Of a DNA stretch of 64,000 nt, positions 11,315 to 24,800 are shown in pieces. Made by a program: the position numbers and the translations under genes. This stretch comes from Petrosia ficiformis (taxonomy: Eukaryota > Porifera > Demospongiae > Haplosclerida > Petrosiidae). The notes below the pieces were generated by a model. It searched no databases. It saw only the letters and a list, made by a program, of their open reading frames with translations, and was not told the DNA's origin. The stretch is taken from contig OX345645.1 of assembly GCA_947044365.1 (NCBI GenBank), positions 625,356 through 689,355 of the forward strand. The letters run 5' to 3'. Position 1 is the stretch's first letter. Every line of letters starts with the position of its first letter.

Positions 11315-12292
11315 ATGGACAGCCAGCAATTTCTTGCTCATTTATCCTCTTTGGAAAATATTCTACATGAGTTTGAAGAACTTAAAGAATGGTACAAAGG
11401 AGAGGAGCCCTTAGAAGTTTGTAAATAAATAAAATAATAAAATAAAACTTCAAAAATTATTGTGAACTTATCCTTTTAGAATGTACTTGATGAACTAGTA
11501 AAGTCTAACAAATTGAAATACAGAAGGGTAGAAATAGAATCTCATATTTATAATATATATTGGCTTCCATCTAGAGGTATGAATATGCTTAATTATCTCA
11601 TTACTGTATCAAAATTCATCTTAGGTCATGGCTGTGGGAGACTCGATGAACAAAAGAATTGTGAAACTCCACCCTCCAATAGAGTTGGTTAACTTAACTT
11701 GAAGTGAAATTATAATTATAAAATTATTACAGCTAATTAAAGGAGCTAGTAGAAGTTTTAAAAGAAGCAGGTCAAATTTCGTTTCTCCTCTTTTATCTAA
11801 ACGAACTAAAACCTCTGACGTAGTTCCTCAGAAACTTTCTTTTAATTCTGATCCTGTTGCTACTACAAGTACTAATGATGATAGTAGTGTGATAGTCTCT
11901 ACTGAAACTGTTGGATCTGATGTTAGCCAATCTGATAAATGTACAGAGCTATCGGCTACTGATACAAGTCATTTGATGAAAAGAAAAATGGAACTTCGGT
12001 GTAAGTTAGCAGAGAAACAGGAAAAGTTGAGAAAGCTACGAATGGTCAAATTATATCGATCAAAAGTATGTTATTTATTACATGTTTTACACATTATTAT
12101 ATAATATTTTAGAATGATCTAAATCACTTGGAAAAACTTATTAAAAAATGGCGGGAAGTGAGTCAAGAAGCAGCTGAACAATTGTTACAGATGACTACTC
12201 ATCCTGATACATCTTTGAGACAACTCCTAGACTATTTACACATTGATTATGATACAATACATTACTCTGTTGAAGATGATGCATTTTATTAA
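11315..12292 (+). CDS. SFR1: SFR1 (Mei5-like), SWI5-dependent recombination repair protein
   Basis: SFR1 with SWI5 stimulates RAD51 strand exchange. Five exons are 11315-11416, 11480-11576, 11625-11683, 11733-12065 and 12113-12292; 771 nt, 256 aa. The C-terminal half is diagnostic: KRKMELRCKLAEKQEKLRKL, then MVKLYRSK|NDLNHLEKLIKKW, a coiled coil, ending LLDYLHIDYDTIHY. The exon-4 segment LIKGASRSFKRSRSNF fits the LRK.RRSFK-like motif. The first three exons (MDSQQFLAHLSSLENI onward) resemble nothing I recall in vertebrate SFR1 and rest on open frame, phase and ~48-nt introns. The exon-3 donor (AGA|GTTGGT) is weak. They might instead belong to a separate small gene. Divergent from IDH3A. Confidence 0.85.
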
Positions 12293-12389
12293 TATGTTTC
12301 CATGGTAACATGGTTGGTTGCTATGCAACCTTAATTACTATGACAACAAAACTTTGATAAACTATAATAACATGAATTTCTGAAGAGCA

Positions 12390-12542
12390 ATGGCTAGCGC
12401 ATGTAGTGGCAGTCCTATCACAAAAGAGAAGACATCTTCCTCCTGTAAGCTAGATTGTGAACACATGGAGGATAATAAGAAAAAGTCAGAAGAATCCACC
12501 AAAGTTCAGAAGAAAAAGAAGTAATAATGAAATTTTATGGAA

Positions 12543-12594
<52 letters not shown>

Positions 12595-12638
12595 TATATG
12601 ATTATATATACATGTATATATATATATATATATATAAT

Positions 12639-12678
<40 letters not shown>

Positions 12679-12731
12679 TAATTATATATACATGTATATA
12701 TATATATATATATATAATTTATATATATAAT

Positions 12732-12762
<31 letters not shown>

Positions 12763-12773
12763 ATTTATATATA

Positions 12774-12813
<40 letters not shown>

Positions 12814-15800
12814 TATATATAAATTATATATATATATATATATACATGTATATATAATTATATATATATACAGATATATATATATTTATATACTTATATT
12901 CCTTTACTGTTGTTAATGTGAATATTGCAGATCAAGTCTGACAATCAACTTAACAAATTGCAAGTATGACAGTGGTAAGCTTTAACCAATTTCAATGAAC
13001 ACAGTAATATACATATTACATACAGTTCGTCGTGTTGCTAAGAGGTTCGGTATGCGTGTAGTTAATGATGATGAGGAATGGACAATATATTGGACTGATA
13101 TGGCTCTACCTGATAAAGTTTGTGAGATGAAATCATATCAGGTATATGGTAATGATCATCTACTCCATTTATCTTCATCATCTAGTCCATTCATCCACTA
13201 GTCCATTTATCTTCATCCTCTAGTCCATTCATCTTCATCCACTGGTCCATTCATCCTCTGCTCCATTCATCCTCATCCACTAGTCTTCATCAATTATTAT
13301 TTTTGTGCTTTCAGAAAGTCAATCATTTTCCTGGTATGAATGAAATTTGTCGCAAAGACTTGTTAGCAAGAAATATGAATAGAATGTTAAAACTGTTCCC
13401 TAAAGAATATAATTGTTTTCCTCGCACATGGACACTTCCTGCAGAGTAAGTACCTATAACAGTGGATATACATTTTAGATTACATTTTCTTTTAGTACCT
13501 GATGCAATGAAAATTATCTATCACATTTCTGTATTTTCAGCTATGGTGATTTTCAGAGCTATTTTCAATCGAAGAAGAATAAAATGTTTATAGCTAAACC
13601 AGGGAGTGGGTGTCAAGGAAAAGGAATATTTCTTTTCAGGAGCTTGAAGGTAACAATTCATTATATACATGTGTATATCAGGAGCCCACAACAAGAAGAA
13701 TTTTTCATTGTGGACTCCTGTATAATTATATACACATGTATGTATATCATCGAATCATGATTTATTAATTTTATATTTTTCTTTTGCAACATATAATCAT
13801 CTTTAGGATATAAGACCTGGAGAACATATAGTTTGTCAACAATATATAAGCAAAGTAAGCTACACTGTATGTACATGTATGTATGTAATTGTACTGTGTA
13901 TATATATGTAACTACATATGTATGTATGTACATGTATGTATGTAATTGTACTGTGTATATATATATAACTACATATGTATGTATGTACATGTATGTATGT
14001 AATTGTACTGTGTATATACATGTAACTACATATGTATGTATGTACATGTATGTATGTAATTGTACTGTGTATATACATGTAACTACATATGTATGTATGT
14101 ACATGTATGTATGTAATTGTACTGTGTATGTAACTACACTGTATGTATGTATGTAATTGTACTGTGTATATACATGTAACTACATATGTATGTATGTACA
14201 TGTATGTATGTAATTGTACTGTGTATATACATGTAACTACATATGTATGTATGTACATGTATGTATGTAATTGTACTGTGTATGTAACTACATATGTATG
14301 TATGTATGTATGTAATTGTACTGTGTATGTAACTACATATGTATGTATGTATGTATGTAATTGTACTGTGTATGTAACTACATATGTATGTATGTATGTA
14401 TGTAATTGTACTGTGTATGTAACTACATATGTATGTATGTATGTATGTAATTGTACTGTGTATGTAACTACACTGTATGTATGTATGTATGTAATTGTAC
14501 TGTGTATGTAATTGTACTGTATGTATGTATGTATGTAATTGTACTATGTATATAACTACATATGTATGCATGTATGTAACTACATATGTATGTATGTATG
14601 TATGTACGTCTGTTTGTATAATTGCATGTATTACCTATGGATATATATGTATGTACATGTACATATGTATATTGTGTGTGTGTATATGCTTTGCGCATAC
14701 ATACCTATGTACATGTATGTGTATGTAAGTACATAATTATGTACGTATATAAGTATGTAGTATACTGTATTATATGTAATTGTTGGTAGTCATGCACACA
14801 AATGAAGGTATTTACTCTTCCTCTTCCTATCCTCTGCTTAGCCTTTCCTTATTGATGGGTTCAAGTTTGATCTTCGTATATATGTATTAGTTACTTCTTG
14901 TGATCCTCTAAGAGTCTATGTATACAAGGATGGTTTAGTTAGACTGGGAACACTCAAATATAAAGAACCAACAGGTGGAAATATGGTATGTGTGATCTGT
15001 TAGTTTGACTTCCATCATGTGACTGGACCATTTATCAAATAAGATTGTCATGTCTTTCTCTCCATCACCCCTTCTCCCCTTCCTCTTCTCTGTTTGTCTC
15101 TTTGTCTTTCTCCTCCCTCTTCTCTCCATCCCTCTAAAGGATGAGTTGTGTATGCATCTTACTAACTATGCTATAAACAAACACAGTAAGGATTTTGTAA
15201 TAGACGAGGAGACAGGAAGTAAAAGAAGAATTACCACTATGAACAAATGGTTTGAAGAAAATGGATATAATCTACAGAAAATATGGGATAATATTGATGT
15301 AAGTGAATGATGCATCCTCCCTCCATGTATTTCATCAATCCAATATTAGGATGTGATTATCAAAACGCTAATAGCAGCACATCCTATTGTACGACACAAC
15401 TATCGGTCCTCGTTTCCCAATCATACTCGAGGCAGTGCATGTTTTGAGATTCTGGGATTTGATATTCTCCTGGACAAAAAACTCAAGCCATGGCTGATGG
15501 AGGTTAACCGTTCTCCTAGTTTTCATACTGATGCCCAGTTAGACAAGGAAGTGAAGGAAGGTCTTTTATCTGATACATTAAATCTTCTTGATCTATATGC
15601 TAATGATCGAAGGAGATGTATGGAAGAGGAGAAGAAGAGGGTGAGGGATAGACTTCTGTGCAAACAAAGATCCAAAGAAACAAAGTGAGTGATATGGAAA
15701 GCCATATAACTATCTACAGCCTCTATCAGAGGAGTCTCATCAGATGAGTCCATCAGCCTCTACCCATACATGCAATGGCTACGTTAATATAGAGTAATGC

Positions 15801-18800
15801 AGTTCCAATATGTGAAAAACCTTATGACTGCAGCCTCTAGCCATGCATGCAATGGCTACGTTAATATAGAGTGATGCAGTTCCAATATGTGAAAAACCTT
15901 ATGACTGCAGCCTCTACCCATACATGCAATGGCTACGTTAATATAGAGTGATGCAGTTCCAATATGTGAAAAACCTTATGACTGCAGCCTCTACCCATGC
16001 ATGCAATGGCTACGTTAATATAGAGTGATGCAGTTCCAATATGTGAAAAACCTTATGACTGCAGCCTCTACCCATGCATGCAATGGCTACATTAATATAG
16101 AGTAATGCAGTTCCAATATGTGAAAAACCTTATGACTGCAGCCTCTACCCATGCATGCAATGGCTACGTTAATATAGAGTAATGCAGTTCCAATATGTGA
16201 AAACCTTATGACTGCAGCCTCTACCCATGCATGCAATGGCTACGTTAATATAGAGTAATGCAGTTCCAATATGTGAAAACCTTATGACTGCAGCCTCTAC
16301 CCATGCATGCAATGGCTACGTTAATATAGAGTGATGCAGTTCCAATATGTGAAAAACCTTATGACTGCAGCCTCTACCCATGCATGCAATGGCTACGTTA
16401 ATATAGAGTAATGCAGTTCCAATATGTGAAAAACCTTATGACTGCAGCCTCTACCCATGCATGCAATGGCTACATTAATATAGAGTGATGCAGTTCCAAT
16501 ATGTGAAAACCTTATGACTGCAGCCTCTACCCATGCATGCAATGGCTACGTTAATATAGAGTGATGCAGTTCCAATATGTGAAAAACCTTATGACTGCAG
16601 CCTCTGCCCATGCATGCAGAGTCTAAGTTAATAGAGTAATGAGAGTTCCAATATATGAAAAGCCATAATCATGTACCTACAGTCTCCATCAGCTGAGTGG
16701 CATGCATGCATAGCTGGTAGATACTGCAGCTATAAGGCTTTCAAATATTGAACTGCCATTGCTCCACTGACTGAACCACAGCCAAGGTCATGGGTTTAAC
16801 TTTAAGTCTGTCTTAGATAGCAGTCACCAAAGTTTCTCACGGTTTATAAGTGCAAGACTGTAATGTATTCAGGGTTCTGGCTAAAGAGTGCAAGAGAGGT
16901 GCTGCACCACTCTATGCAATACCATTTCTGTTTAAGTGCGGCTAGCTAAAACACTGGTATTATGCATACTTATAATTATTTTACACAGTCTACAGCAACA
17001 TGAAGTCAGAGCTAGCTATGAGGCCCATTTTGAATCCTATGAACATGAACATTTAGGAGGTTTTCGTAGAATCTACACCAAAAATGGAAATGAAGAAAAA
17101 TATGAGAAATATTTTAATCAAAGCACTTCTTTGTGTTCAGAGACAGCTGCATCAAGAGCTAGAGCAGATCTCGCAAAACAGTTAAGGGAAGAACTCCAAT
17201 CAAAACAAAAAGAATTTGAAAAGTAAGTATGAATAAAGACAAAACCTGTTGATATTTAAATTAGTATCTATATGTATACACTTGTTATTCTACCAAAGCT
17301 CCAGTAGCTTAATGGTTAAGAGTACCTGAAGGGTTTGTAATTATATTAAATTCTGTTACACCAGCCCACACCTTTCTTACCCTAACCTTTATATTCTAAT
17401 GTAGATATATGAAGAAGGACACTCCTAACAAACCAAAGACTGATCAGAACAATACTGCCGAGAGTCCTCCTAGAGATAGGAAAATCAGTAGTGATATCAG
17501 TAGAAAGTCCTCTGCACTCTCATCTGCTGTGGCAAAGAGACGGGCCATGAGTTTCAGATTGTGTGTACCTACTAATATAAGAAAAGAGGAAGAGGTACAA
17601 ATTATGATCAAACCATTCTCATTCATTGATTCATTCATTAATCCAGTCCTTCATTCATTCATAAATCCATTCACTCATTTCTTCATTATTCAATTCTCAT
17701 TCAACTGATTCATTCATTAATCCAGTCCTTCATTCATTCATAAATTCATTCACTCATTACTCAATTCTCATTTATTGTTTAATTCATTAATCCAGTCCTT
17801 CATTCATTCATAAATCCATTCACTCATTTCTTCATTATTCAATTCTCATTCAATGTTTCATTCATTAATCCAGTCCTTCATTCATTCATAAATTCATTCA
17901 CTCATTACTCAATTCTCATTTATTGTTTCATTCATTAATTTAGTGCTTCATTCATTCATAAATCCATTCACTCATTTCTTCATTATTCAATTCTCATTCA
18001 CTGATTCATTCATTAATGTGCTTCATTCATTCACTCAATCCATTCACTCAATCCTTCAATGATTCATTCCTTCATTACTTAATAATTATATTTTTAAGGG
18101 TACATGCACTTGTTGTTTGGGGCAGATGGATTGTGGGAATAGGGTTACATCCCCTCAGAATATTAGCGAGGAGGAAGAACTTCAAAGACTGGCTGGTTTA
18201 CAAATTAGAGAATCTCTTATACGAGGGATGGGTGTATCTGAACAGTTGCGTACCATGTTAGAGTCACAACCATCTTCTCGCATTCAGACACCACTCCCAT
18301 CAAAAGAAGGAGCCCCAAATCCTCATCAAGGTGAAAGTAACCAGTTCTTCAGTCAAGCATTTGTACAAGAGTCCCATCGAACTTGTGGAGATCCCGATTC
18401 TACCATTAGCCAACCTTTTCTTCACATTTCTCATCCTCCTCCTCCTCCTCGTTGTGATAACTCTTTTATTGCCTACTCAAATCCAGAGCATAGAGGAGGT
18501 ATTCCTAGTGGTACTACTCTACATCAACTCCCAGGGTACCGCCTACATCGTCCTAAGGTTTCCTTTCCAACTCTTGGAAGGAATAATGTTGGTTTATATG
18601 GAAGAACATGGGAAACAAATAGGTATAATATATATACATACTGTATGTTTGTGTGATGCAAAATCGTAGCTGTCAACAATAGATATTTTGTACATCAAAT
18701 GATGAATTTGACCATCAATCCATTCATTTATTTACAAATCTACCTGTCTATACGTTTATGTACTTATTGATACATCTTCCATCCATCCATCTATCCATAT

Positions 18801-19910
18801 TAATACATCTATTTATCTATCCATCCTCCATCTATCCATCTATGCATCATCCATCTATATCCATTAGTACATCTATTTATCCATGTAGCATCCATCTATC
18901 CATATTAGTACATCTATTTATCTATGCATTATCCATCTATCCATTGGTATGTCTATTTATCTATGCATCATCCATCTATCCATTGGTACATCTATTTATC
19001 TATCCATCCTCCATCTATCCATGTATATCCATTAGTACATCTATATACTTATGCATTATCCATCTACCCATAGTCCTCAAGCAGTTGGTACATATGATCA
19101 CACTCCATGGCGACAAACATCCTTTCATCACAAGCCTCCTCCTTCACTCGAATTGTGTGGATTTGCCATTTCTCCTGCACCTCCCAAAGGAGGAGGAAGA
19201 AGAGTGAGTCACATGTTGTCAGGAAGATCACACATTAACAGGTACATACATATATGAGAATATAATACATAGCTAAGTGCATTAGCTAATCAAGACCTTT
19301 CTAGTGGATTTGGTGGCATTTTGTGCATTAAATAATTAATGGTTCTTAAGTTTAAAACATGATCAGGTGACTGGTGTATGACTCAATGTCATGTGATATG
19401 CACTAATAATTATTAGACTTACTAAAAGGATTTTACTTGTTATTCTAGTTATTCTACTTAGTAGACCTGTAATTTAGTTATAGTTTAGTTAAACTCACAA
19501 TACCTTACTAAAAGGAGTTTAATAAAAATTCACTAAATCCTCATTAATAAGAATATTTTTCATTACAGATATGGTAGTAATCAAGGCCTATCAGTCAGAG
19601 GTTTATCTGTCAGTGATAGATTGAGAGTAAGTATCAATACAATCCTGAACTGCATGCTATAATTCCACTCATGGTAGATAACAGTTATGCATCCCAGTAC
19701 GATTTCTATTGATATTAAATTTCATACCTTCAGCACTTCATTTGATAAATTCAGTAGAAACCTTTACTTTGATGTATATCATACACACTATATAACATAA
19801 TCAATCCTATACTACATACATGTACCTTATGCTATATTATCCATACCGTTGTTCCTTCTCCACTATAGCAATTGAAGTATCTCTCAACTTCACCATTCTT
19901 ACAAACTTGA
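12390..19910 (+). CDS. TTLL6: TTLL6/TTLL13-like tubulin polyglutamylase
   Basis: TTLL6-type enzymes elongate glutamate side chains on axonemal tubulin. Fifteen exons: 12390-12520, 12931-12974, 13026-13141, 13315-13445, 13541-13649, 13807-13854, 14842-14985, 15140-15298, 15350-15684, 16989-17222, 17405-17594, 18099-18622, 19074-19241, 19569-19626, 19869-19910; 2433 nt, 810 aa. The TTL domain covers residues ~50-400: [45 protein letters not shown] (ATP grasp), [60 protein letters not shown]. Exon 10 matches the region after the TTL domain in TTLL6/13 ([18 protein letters not shown]). The C-terminal third is Pro/Ser-rich and less conserved; the last exon ([13 protein letters not shown]) is the least certain. 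Long introns are packed with tandem repeats. Confidence 0.93.
12548..12890. repeat. (TA)n microsatellite in TTLL6 intron 1
   Basis: About 340 bp of TA dinucleotides broken by ATTA and TACATGTA steps. The tract is self-complementary and could extrude cruciforms; its length is hard to assemble accurately. Confidence 0.95.
13860..14620. repeat. TTLL6 intron minisatellite, TATG/TACATG type
   Basis: Higher-order array of ~46- and ~61-bp units, each with ATGTAATTGTACTGTGTATR and TAACTACATATGTATGTATG and some with an extra TACATGTATGTA. Both strands show long false ORFs. Confidence 0.92.
15706..16640. repeat. 77-bp minisatellite in a TTLL6 intron
   Basis: About 12 near-identical copies of a ~77-bp unit: GCAGCCTCTACCCATGCATG, CAATGGCTACGTTAATATAG, AGTAATGCAGTTCCAATATG, TGAAAAACCTTATGACT. 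Length varies by one A in a run. The following 350 bp up to exon 10 show decayed flanks and no coding. Confidence 0.95.
17297..17380 (+). repeat. Possible tRNA-derived SINE relic
   Basis: CCAGTAGCTTAATGGTTAAGAGT contains TAGCTTAATGG, which fits the RNA polymerase III A-box consensus TRGYNNARNNG. No good B box follows. Weak alone; listed because two similar sequences occur at 26374 and 38911. Confidence 0.3.
17600..18075. repeat. TTCATTCATTAATCCAG tandem array in TTLL6 intron
   Basis: About five copies of a ~85-bp unit of CATT/CATTCA steps, such as ATTAATCCAGTCCTTCATTC and ATAAATCCATTCACTCATT, between exons 11 and 12. Confidence 0.85.
18755..19070. repeat. CATC/TATC tandem array in TTLL6 intron
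   Basis: Irregular ~37-50-bp units (CATCCATCTATCCATTGGTA, CATCTATTTATCTATGCATC) between exons 12 and 13. The acceptor TAG at 19071-19073 abuts the array. Confidence 0.85.
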
Positions 19911-20555
19911 TACAACTAGAATATTTATCTTGTATACATGCATTAAACATTATTTGATGTAGTATAGAAATCACTTGTATAATTGTTATAATGTATTAAA
20001 TTATCACATTTCCCCATTCTACTTCACATTCACAAAAATGACCAAATGTAGGGGGGGGGGGGGGGGGGCTTATAAAGTAGAATTGAGTGAGTTGAAACTA
20101 AGTTCATTATAAATCCATGATAGTTTGGGAACGAGGGTGTTTCTGGATGTAACTGACAGCGGGATTACCATCATTATATATTCTAGGTTTGGGTGTGGTT
20201 TATTTATAGAAGTGAGTGTTTCTATATATAGTTACATCAAGAAACTGCCGGGAACAAGACTAAATTCATGAAACATGCAGTTAGACTGTTGAGCTTTGTG
20301 TGCACATGTAGTGCAGTTACTCAAATCAGAGTAAAGTTAGTCTAATATCACTTTCTCAGATGAAGCCATATACAATGTGATTATGACTACATGCAATTAA
20401 AAACTATGAATTTATAATAAGCTCAGTTGAACTGGTTAATGAAAGACTGCCACACACACACGTACTATACACAAACTACTTCCAAAAACATGTCTATTAT
20501 TTGTATGTATACATTACCATAGCTACATTAATAATAATTATTAAATACAGTAATG
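19911..20555. other. Intergenic gap TTLL6 / MIS12 with an 18-nt poly-G run
   Basis: Convergent gap of 645 bp. It holds an uninterrupted run of about 18 G at 20052-20069, striking in AT-rich DNA, and AT-rich sequence otherwise. No coding seen. Confidence 0.7.
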
Positions 20556-21629
20556 TCATGTTTCTACATCTAAAGCTGTTTCTTTTTTCAGTTCCAATAA
20601 TAATCTTTTAGCCTCTTGAAGTTCAGCTATTCTAGTCTTTTGTTCTTTAAGTTTAGCTAACACATCTTTACGTTTCTCAATTTCAACCTACAAACAGAAA
20701 TAATTATAATACTAAACTCAAAACTCCTTCCCTAAAAACACAGACCTGTAAGGACTTAATACGATCAATGAGTGTTGTGTTCAACTGATTCGTAGCCATT
20801 ATTTTTAGTCCAATGATTTTAATCTCTTCACTGGCTCCTTTGCTTTCTTGAATTTCTACTCCATGTAAGGGAACAAAAGGAGGAGGAAGAAAGTTTTTAG
20901 CGAAGTATAGCACAAAACGTTCCATGTCTGTGTCAAGTGAATTAGATATTCCAAGTAGAAACGACGAAAAGTGTGTATGTATTTCTTCCTTTCTATCAGG
21001 ACAAGTCTACAAAATGATTCAAAGAATATAATTAACCACAATAAGAACAGAATCCTAAAAATATAATATTGCAGTAATCAGAAACCCTAGTGCCCACCTT
21101 AAACACTCTATATTAGGCCATTTTGCATTGGAATATAATAGTTTAATGAGCTTCCTGGAAAATGGTGAGTAATTAACGTAAGCAATACTACTTATTATGG
21201 ACACACCCACATTTCAATTCATATATAGTCAGTATTAGTGCATGGTGGGCGATACCAGCTCATAGTTTGAATCAGTATCGATGGTATCGAGTAAGATACC
21301 AATACACGTGGTTAGATAAATGTCAAATTTTATTTCAAAATGTAGAAGCGTTATGAAAATTTATCTGTTAAATGGGTGTGTCAGATTCAAATAGAGGTGT
21401 GGCACACAATTATTTTGGTATTGTAAACAACCGAAGAGTATAGGACACAACCTCAGTAAAATTAATTGAGGTGAAATTTTCTAGAGTAACAATTATATAC
21501 CTCCTGGATCTTCTCTTTTACACATCGTATGGCCTCAAGAAATTCATTGTAACACAAAACATATACCTCTTGACAAAATCTACCAGCTGTGTGTCCATAA
21601 AACTCTTGAAATATTAGATCTTTCTCCAT
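20556..21629 (-). CDS. MIS12: MIS12 kinetochore protein
   Basis: MIS12 is a subunit of the four-protein complex linking centromeric chromatin to NDC80 and KNL1. Three exons: 21501-21629, 20746-21006, 20556-20687; 522 nt, 173 aa (human ~205). The N-terminal QEFYGHTAGRFCQEVYVLCY corresponds to the family's FFGFTPQ...YIAFQDYLFE segment. The second exon has CPDRKEEIHTHFSSFL and MERFVLYFAKNFLPP, matching the family's FEKYF...LP pattern. The third exon is a heptad-rich coiled coil (VLAKLKEQKTRIAELQEAKR). Similarity is modest but ordered along the whole length. It is divergent from UBE2Q. Confidence 0.75.
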
Positions 21630-21805
21630 CTCTAACTAATATTTAAAGTTTTAAACTTACCCGGGGACGGGATAAGGTGTGGTCAAAAAATATAGGCGTG
21701 GTTGTGGGAGGAGACATAGGCGTGGCCCTATAATATAGGGCGTGGTTTATTGCCTAAAAACATTTATAACAATTACTCTTCTTCTAAACTGCTAGAAGGC
21801 TCCAT
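21630..21805. promoter_or_regulatory. Bidirectional promoter gap, MIS12 / UBE2Q
   Basis: 176 bp between start codons. At least four GGYGTGG (CACCC-box) copies occur: GGTGTGG near 21676, GGCGTGG near 21695, 21719 and 21739. Two lie around CCCTATAATATAGGG, a near-perfect palindrome at about 21726-21740. Function inferred. Confidence 0.6.
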
Positions 21806-24800
21806 ATGTCGAACAAGACGCTACGTATTGAGTTATCAATTCTCGAAAAACAATTTCCTAAAGACCATGAGTGTTTTCAAGTCGTAATGGCGTCTAATGA
21901 AGAGCTAATATGTCGATTCATAAACAAGGATTCTAAATACACTTTAAACTGTAATATATCTGTGAGTCTCACTTACACCATTACTGGTATATGTATCTGT
22001 CAGTCTATAATCGACCTCTCTATGTATGGTCCTCCTCTTCCTCTTATTAATGAATTCATCATTTCATCTTTATCTCTCAACAGCCAAATTACCCCATAGT
22101 CATGCCAATATGGTACTCTGAATCCGAAGTAGAAGCCCCTTTCATTACACCACTAATTGAAGAATTAAATTCAGCTGATGGAGCTTGTGTAGTAGCAAGT
22201 CATCCTGTAAGTTCTGTATGCATACGCATACATGTACATATTCTGCATTATTTCACCACTCTAAAATTGACGAAATAAAGAATAATGTAGAATATTGATG
22301 TACCCAATGATATACTATACATGTACATACATGTACATATGCATATAAACATACATGTACATGTACACATGTACATATAAATATACATGTACAAATCAAC
22401 ATACATGTACATATACATATAAACATTCATGTACATCTACATGTACACATGTACATATAAACATACATAATTATACATGTACATATGAACATACATATAC
22501 ATGTACATATACATATAAACATACATGTACATGTATGTATGTCTGAAAGTCATTTGTGTTAACTGGAAAGTTTAGAAACACTGACAGTCAGTATGTGTGT
22601 CAGTACGTGTACTGTAATATATGTGCTGCTGTACTATACTGTATGATACTGTACTATATGATACTGTATTATACTGTATAATACTTTATTATACTGTACT
22701 ACACTCTACTTTACTATACTGTCTGTATGTTAATAACAAAAGAGGTATCATATTGTCTTGGATCACCTCAAGAATGCCTATCTTATCCTGTTCTGGTTTC
22801 ATAGGTTCAAAAGGACACATACTATATAGTAATAACTTCTTTCATATTAGTTCATTACATAAATACTATTATAATTATATTAATTACATTAATAAATGGA
22901 TATCTTGTGACTGGGAATATTTCATTGTCGCTTTGTTCACATAGAAATCTAAACACATTAAATAGTTTCACTATAATTATTAAATATTATTTCTTACGAG
23001 AGTGTTTACATAATTTCTCAATCTGACAGTAGTTTAAAGTCTAAGCTTTATAAAGGAATTTCACTTTTTGTGAGGGGGAGGACTGTCCAAGAATATGGCA
23101 TACAGGCTCATCTTTACTAACTGCTTTTAGAATCATTCTGGTATCTAATTTAAGTTTTAAAAAAGAGGAAGGGAGGGATGTTTGTGTTCCCTCTCCCCTC
23201 TACTCTGTTTGTGATTATCTCTTCATTACTTGTATTTCTATTTGTTTAGCTGTTAGCGAAAGTGCGTCAGTTTGTGTCTCAAATGTGTGATATTTGTAGT
23301 ATACCAGTACCTGCAGTTATAGGAGAATTATTCAGTCTAGCATCATCGTTACAGGTATCACAAAAATAACCATGAAACTATTTTCATCTATTTTAAATAT
23401 ATACATTACACCTCAAACATGACTTCATTTGTAATGGAACGTAAACATTCAATTTTGAAGTCACTTTGTAATGTTAGTATTAGAATATTAGAATATTTGT
23501 AGAGGCTTTAGGTTGATTGCATAAGGTTATGGAGAGAATTAGAAACAAAGGAAAACTGAAAAAGTCAGGAATCCAACTGTCATAGTCCAGTCTCATTCCC
23601 AGTCTCATATGTCATAGTCCAGTCTCATTCCCAGTCTCATATGTCATTCCCATTCTCATTCTCAGTCTCATATGTCATAGTCCATTATCATTCCCAGGCT
23701 CATATGTCATAGTCCAGTCTCATTCCCAGTCTCATATGTCATAGTCCATTCTCATTCCCAGTCTCATGTCATAGTGCAGTCTCATTCCCAGTCTCAGGCA
23801 GAGTTCTCATTTGTTTTGTTTATAGGTAGAAAGAACTGATTCTGATGAAGAGAATCATGAAGATATGGAGAGTAATGACTCAGGTAGTCTTGTAGGAGCA
23901 GTAGGAGGTTATGATCCTGATGAAGATGAGGAAATAGACTTTGAGAATGACTTTGAGGAAGATTTTGATGATGATGAAATGTTTGGTGATGACCTTGATC
24001 TCACTGAAGGGTGTGTCTATCTGTCTGCCTGTGTGTGTCTGTGTGTGTGGTGTGTCTGTGTGTGTGTGTGTGTGTCTGTGTGTGTCTGTGTGTCTGTGTG
24101 GTTATGTTAATAAAACCTGCTTGACAATCCTCCTTTCCTTTCTTCCTCTCAGATTACCAGAAGACATAGGAGCTGATACAGGTATAACAGATGAAAACAA
24201 AGCATTACTAGAGAAGGTACGTATGAATGCAAGACAAGAGTATCTTCAAGGACAAACTAGTTCAACCAGTTCTGTCCGAGCCTCAGATAGACTAATGAGG
24301 GAACTGAGAGATATTTATAGATCACAGAATTTCAAAGATGGTCAGTGAGACTGATAGGGTGTTACATGTGTCACTACATAATTATTTTAGGTTTATACAC
24401 AGTGGAGTTAATTGATGATAGTTTATATAACTGGTATATCAAGATATATAAGTTAGTTTATCAATTGATGCTTTATATCAACCTCTTCCTACACTCCATA
24501 TTCACTCATTCATATGTTGATTCATATGTACATTCATTGGTACATTCATTGATTCACTCATTGGTTCATTCATTGATTCACTCATTGATCATTCATTGGT
24601 ACATTCATTGATTCATTCATTGATTCACTCATTGATTCACTCATTGATTCATTCATTGGTTCACTCATTGATTCACTCATTGATTCACTCATTGGTTCAC
24701 TCATTGATCATTCATTGGTACATTCATTGATTCATTCATTGGTTCACTCATTGATCATTCATTGGTACATTCATTGATTCATTCATTGGTTCACTCATTG

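Noticed and set aside
13661..14728. Long Tyr/Val/Cys/Met and Tyr/Ile/His/Thr ORFs on both strands
   Set aside because: TATG/CATA tandem arrays in a TTLL6 intron.
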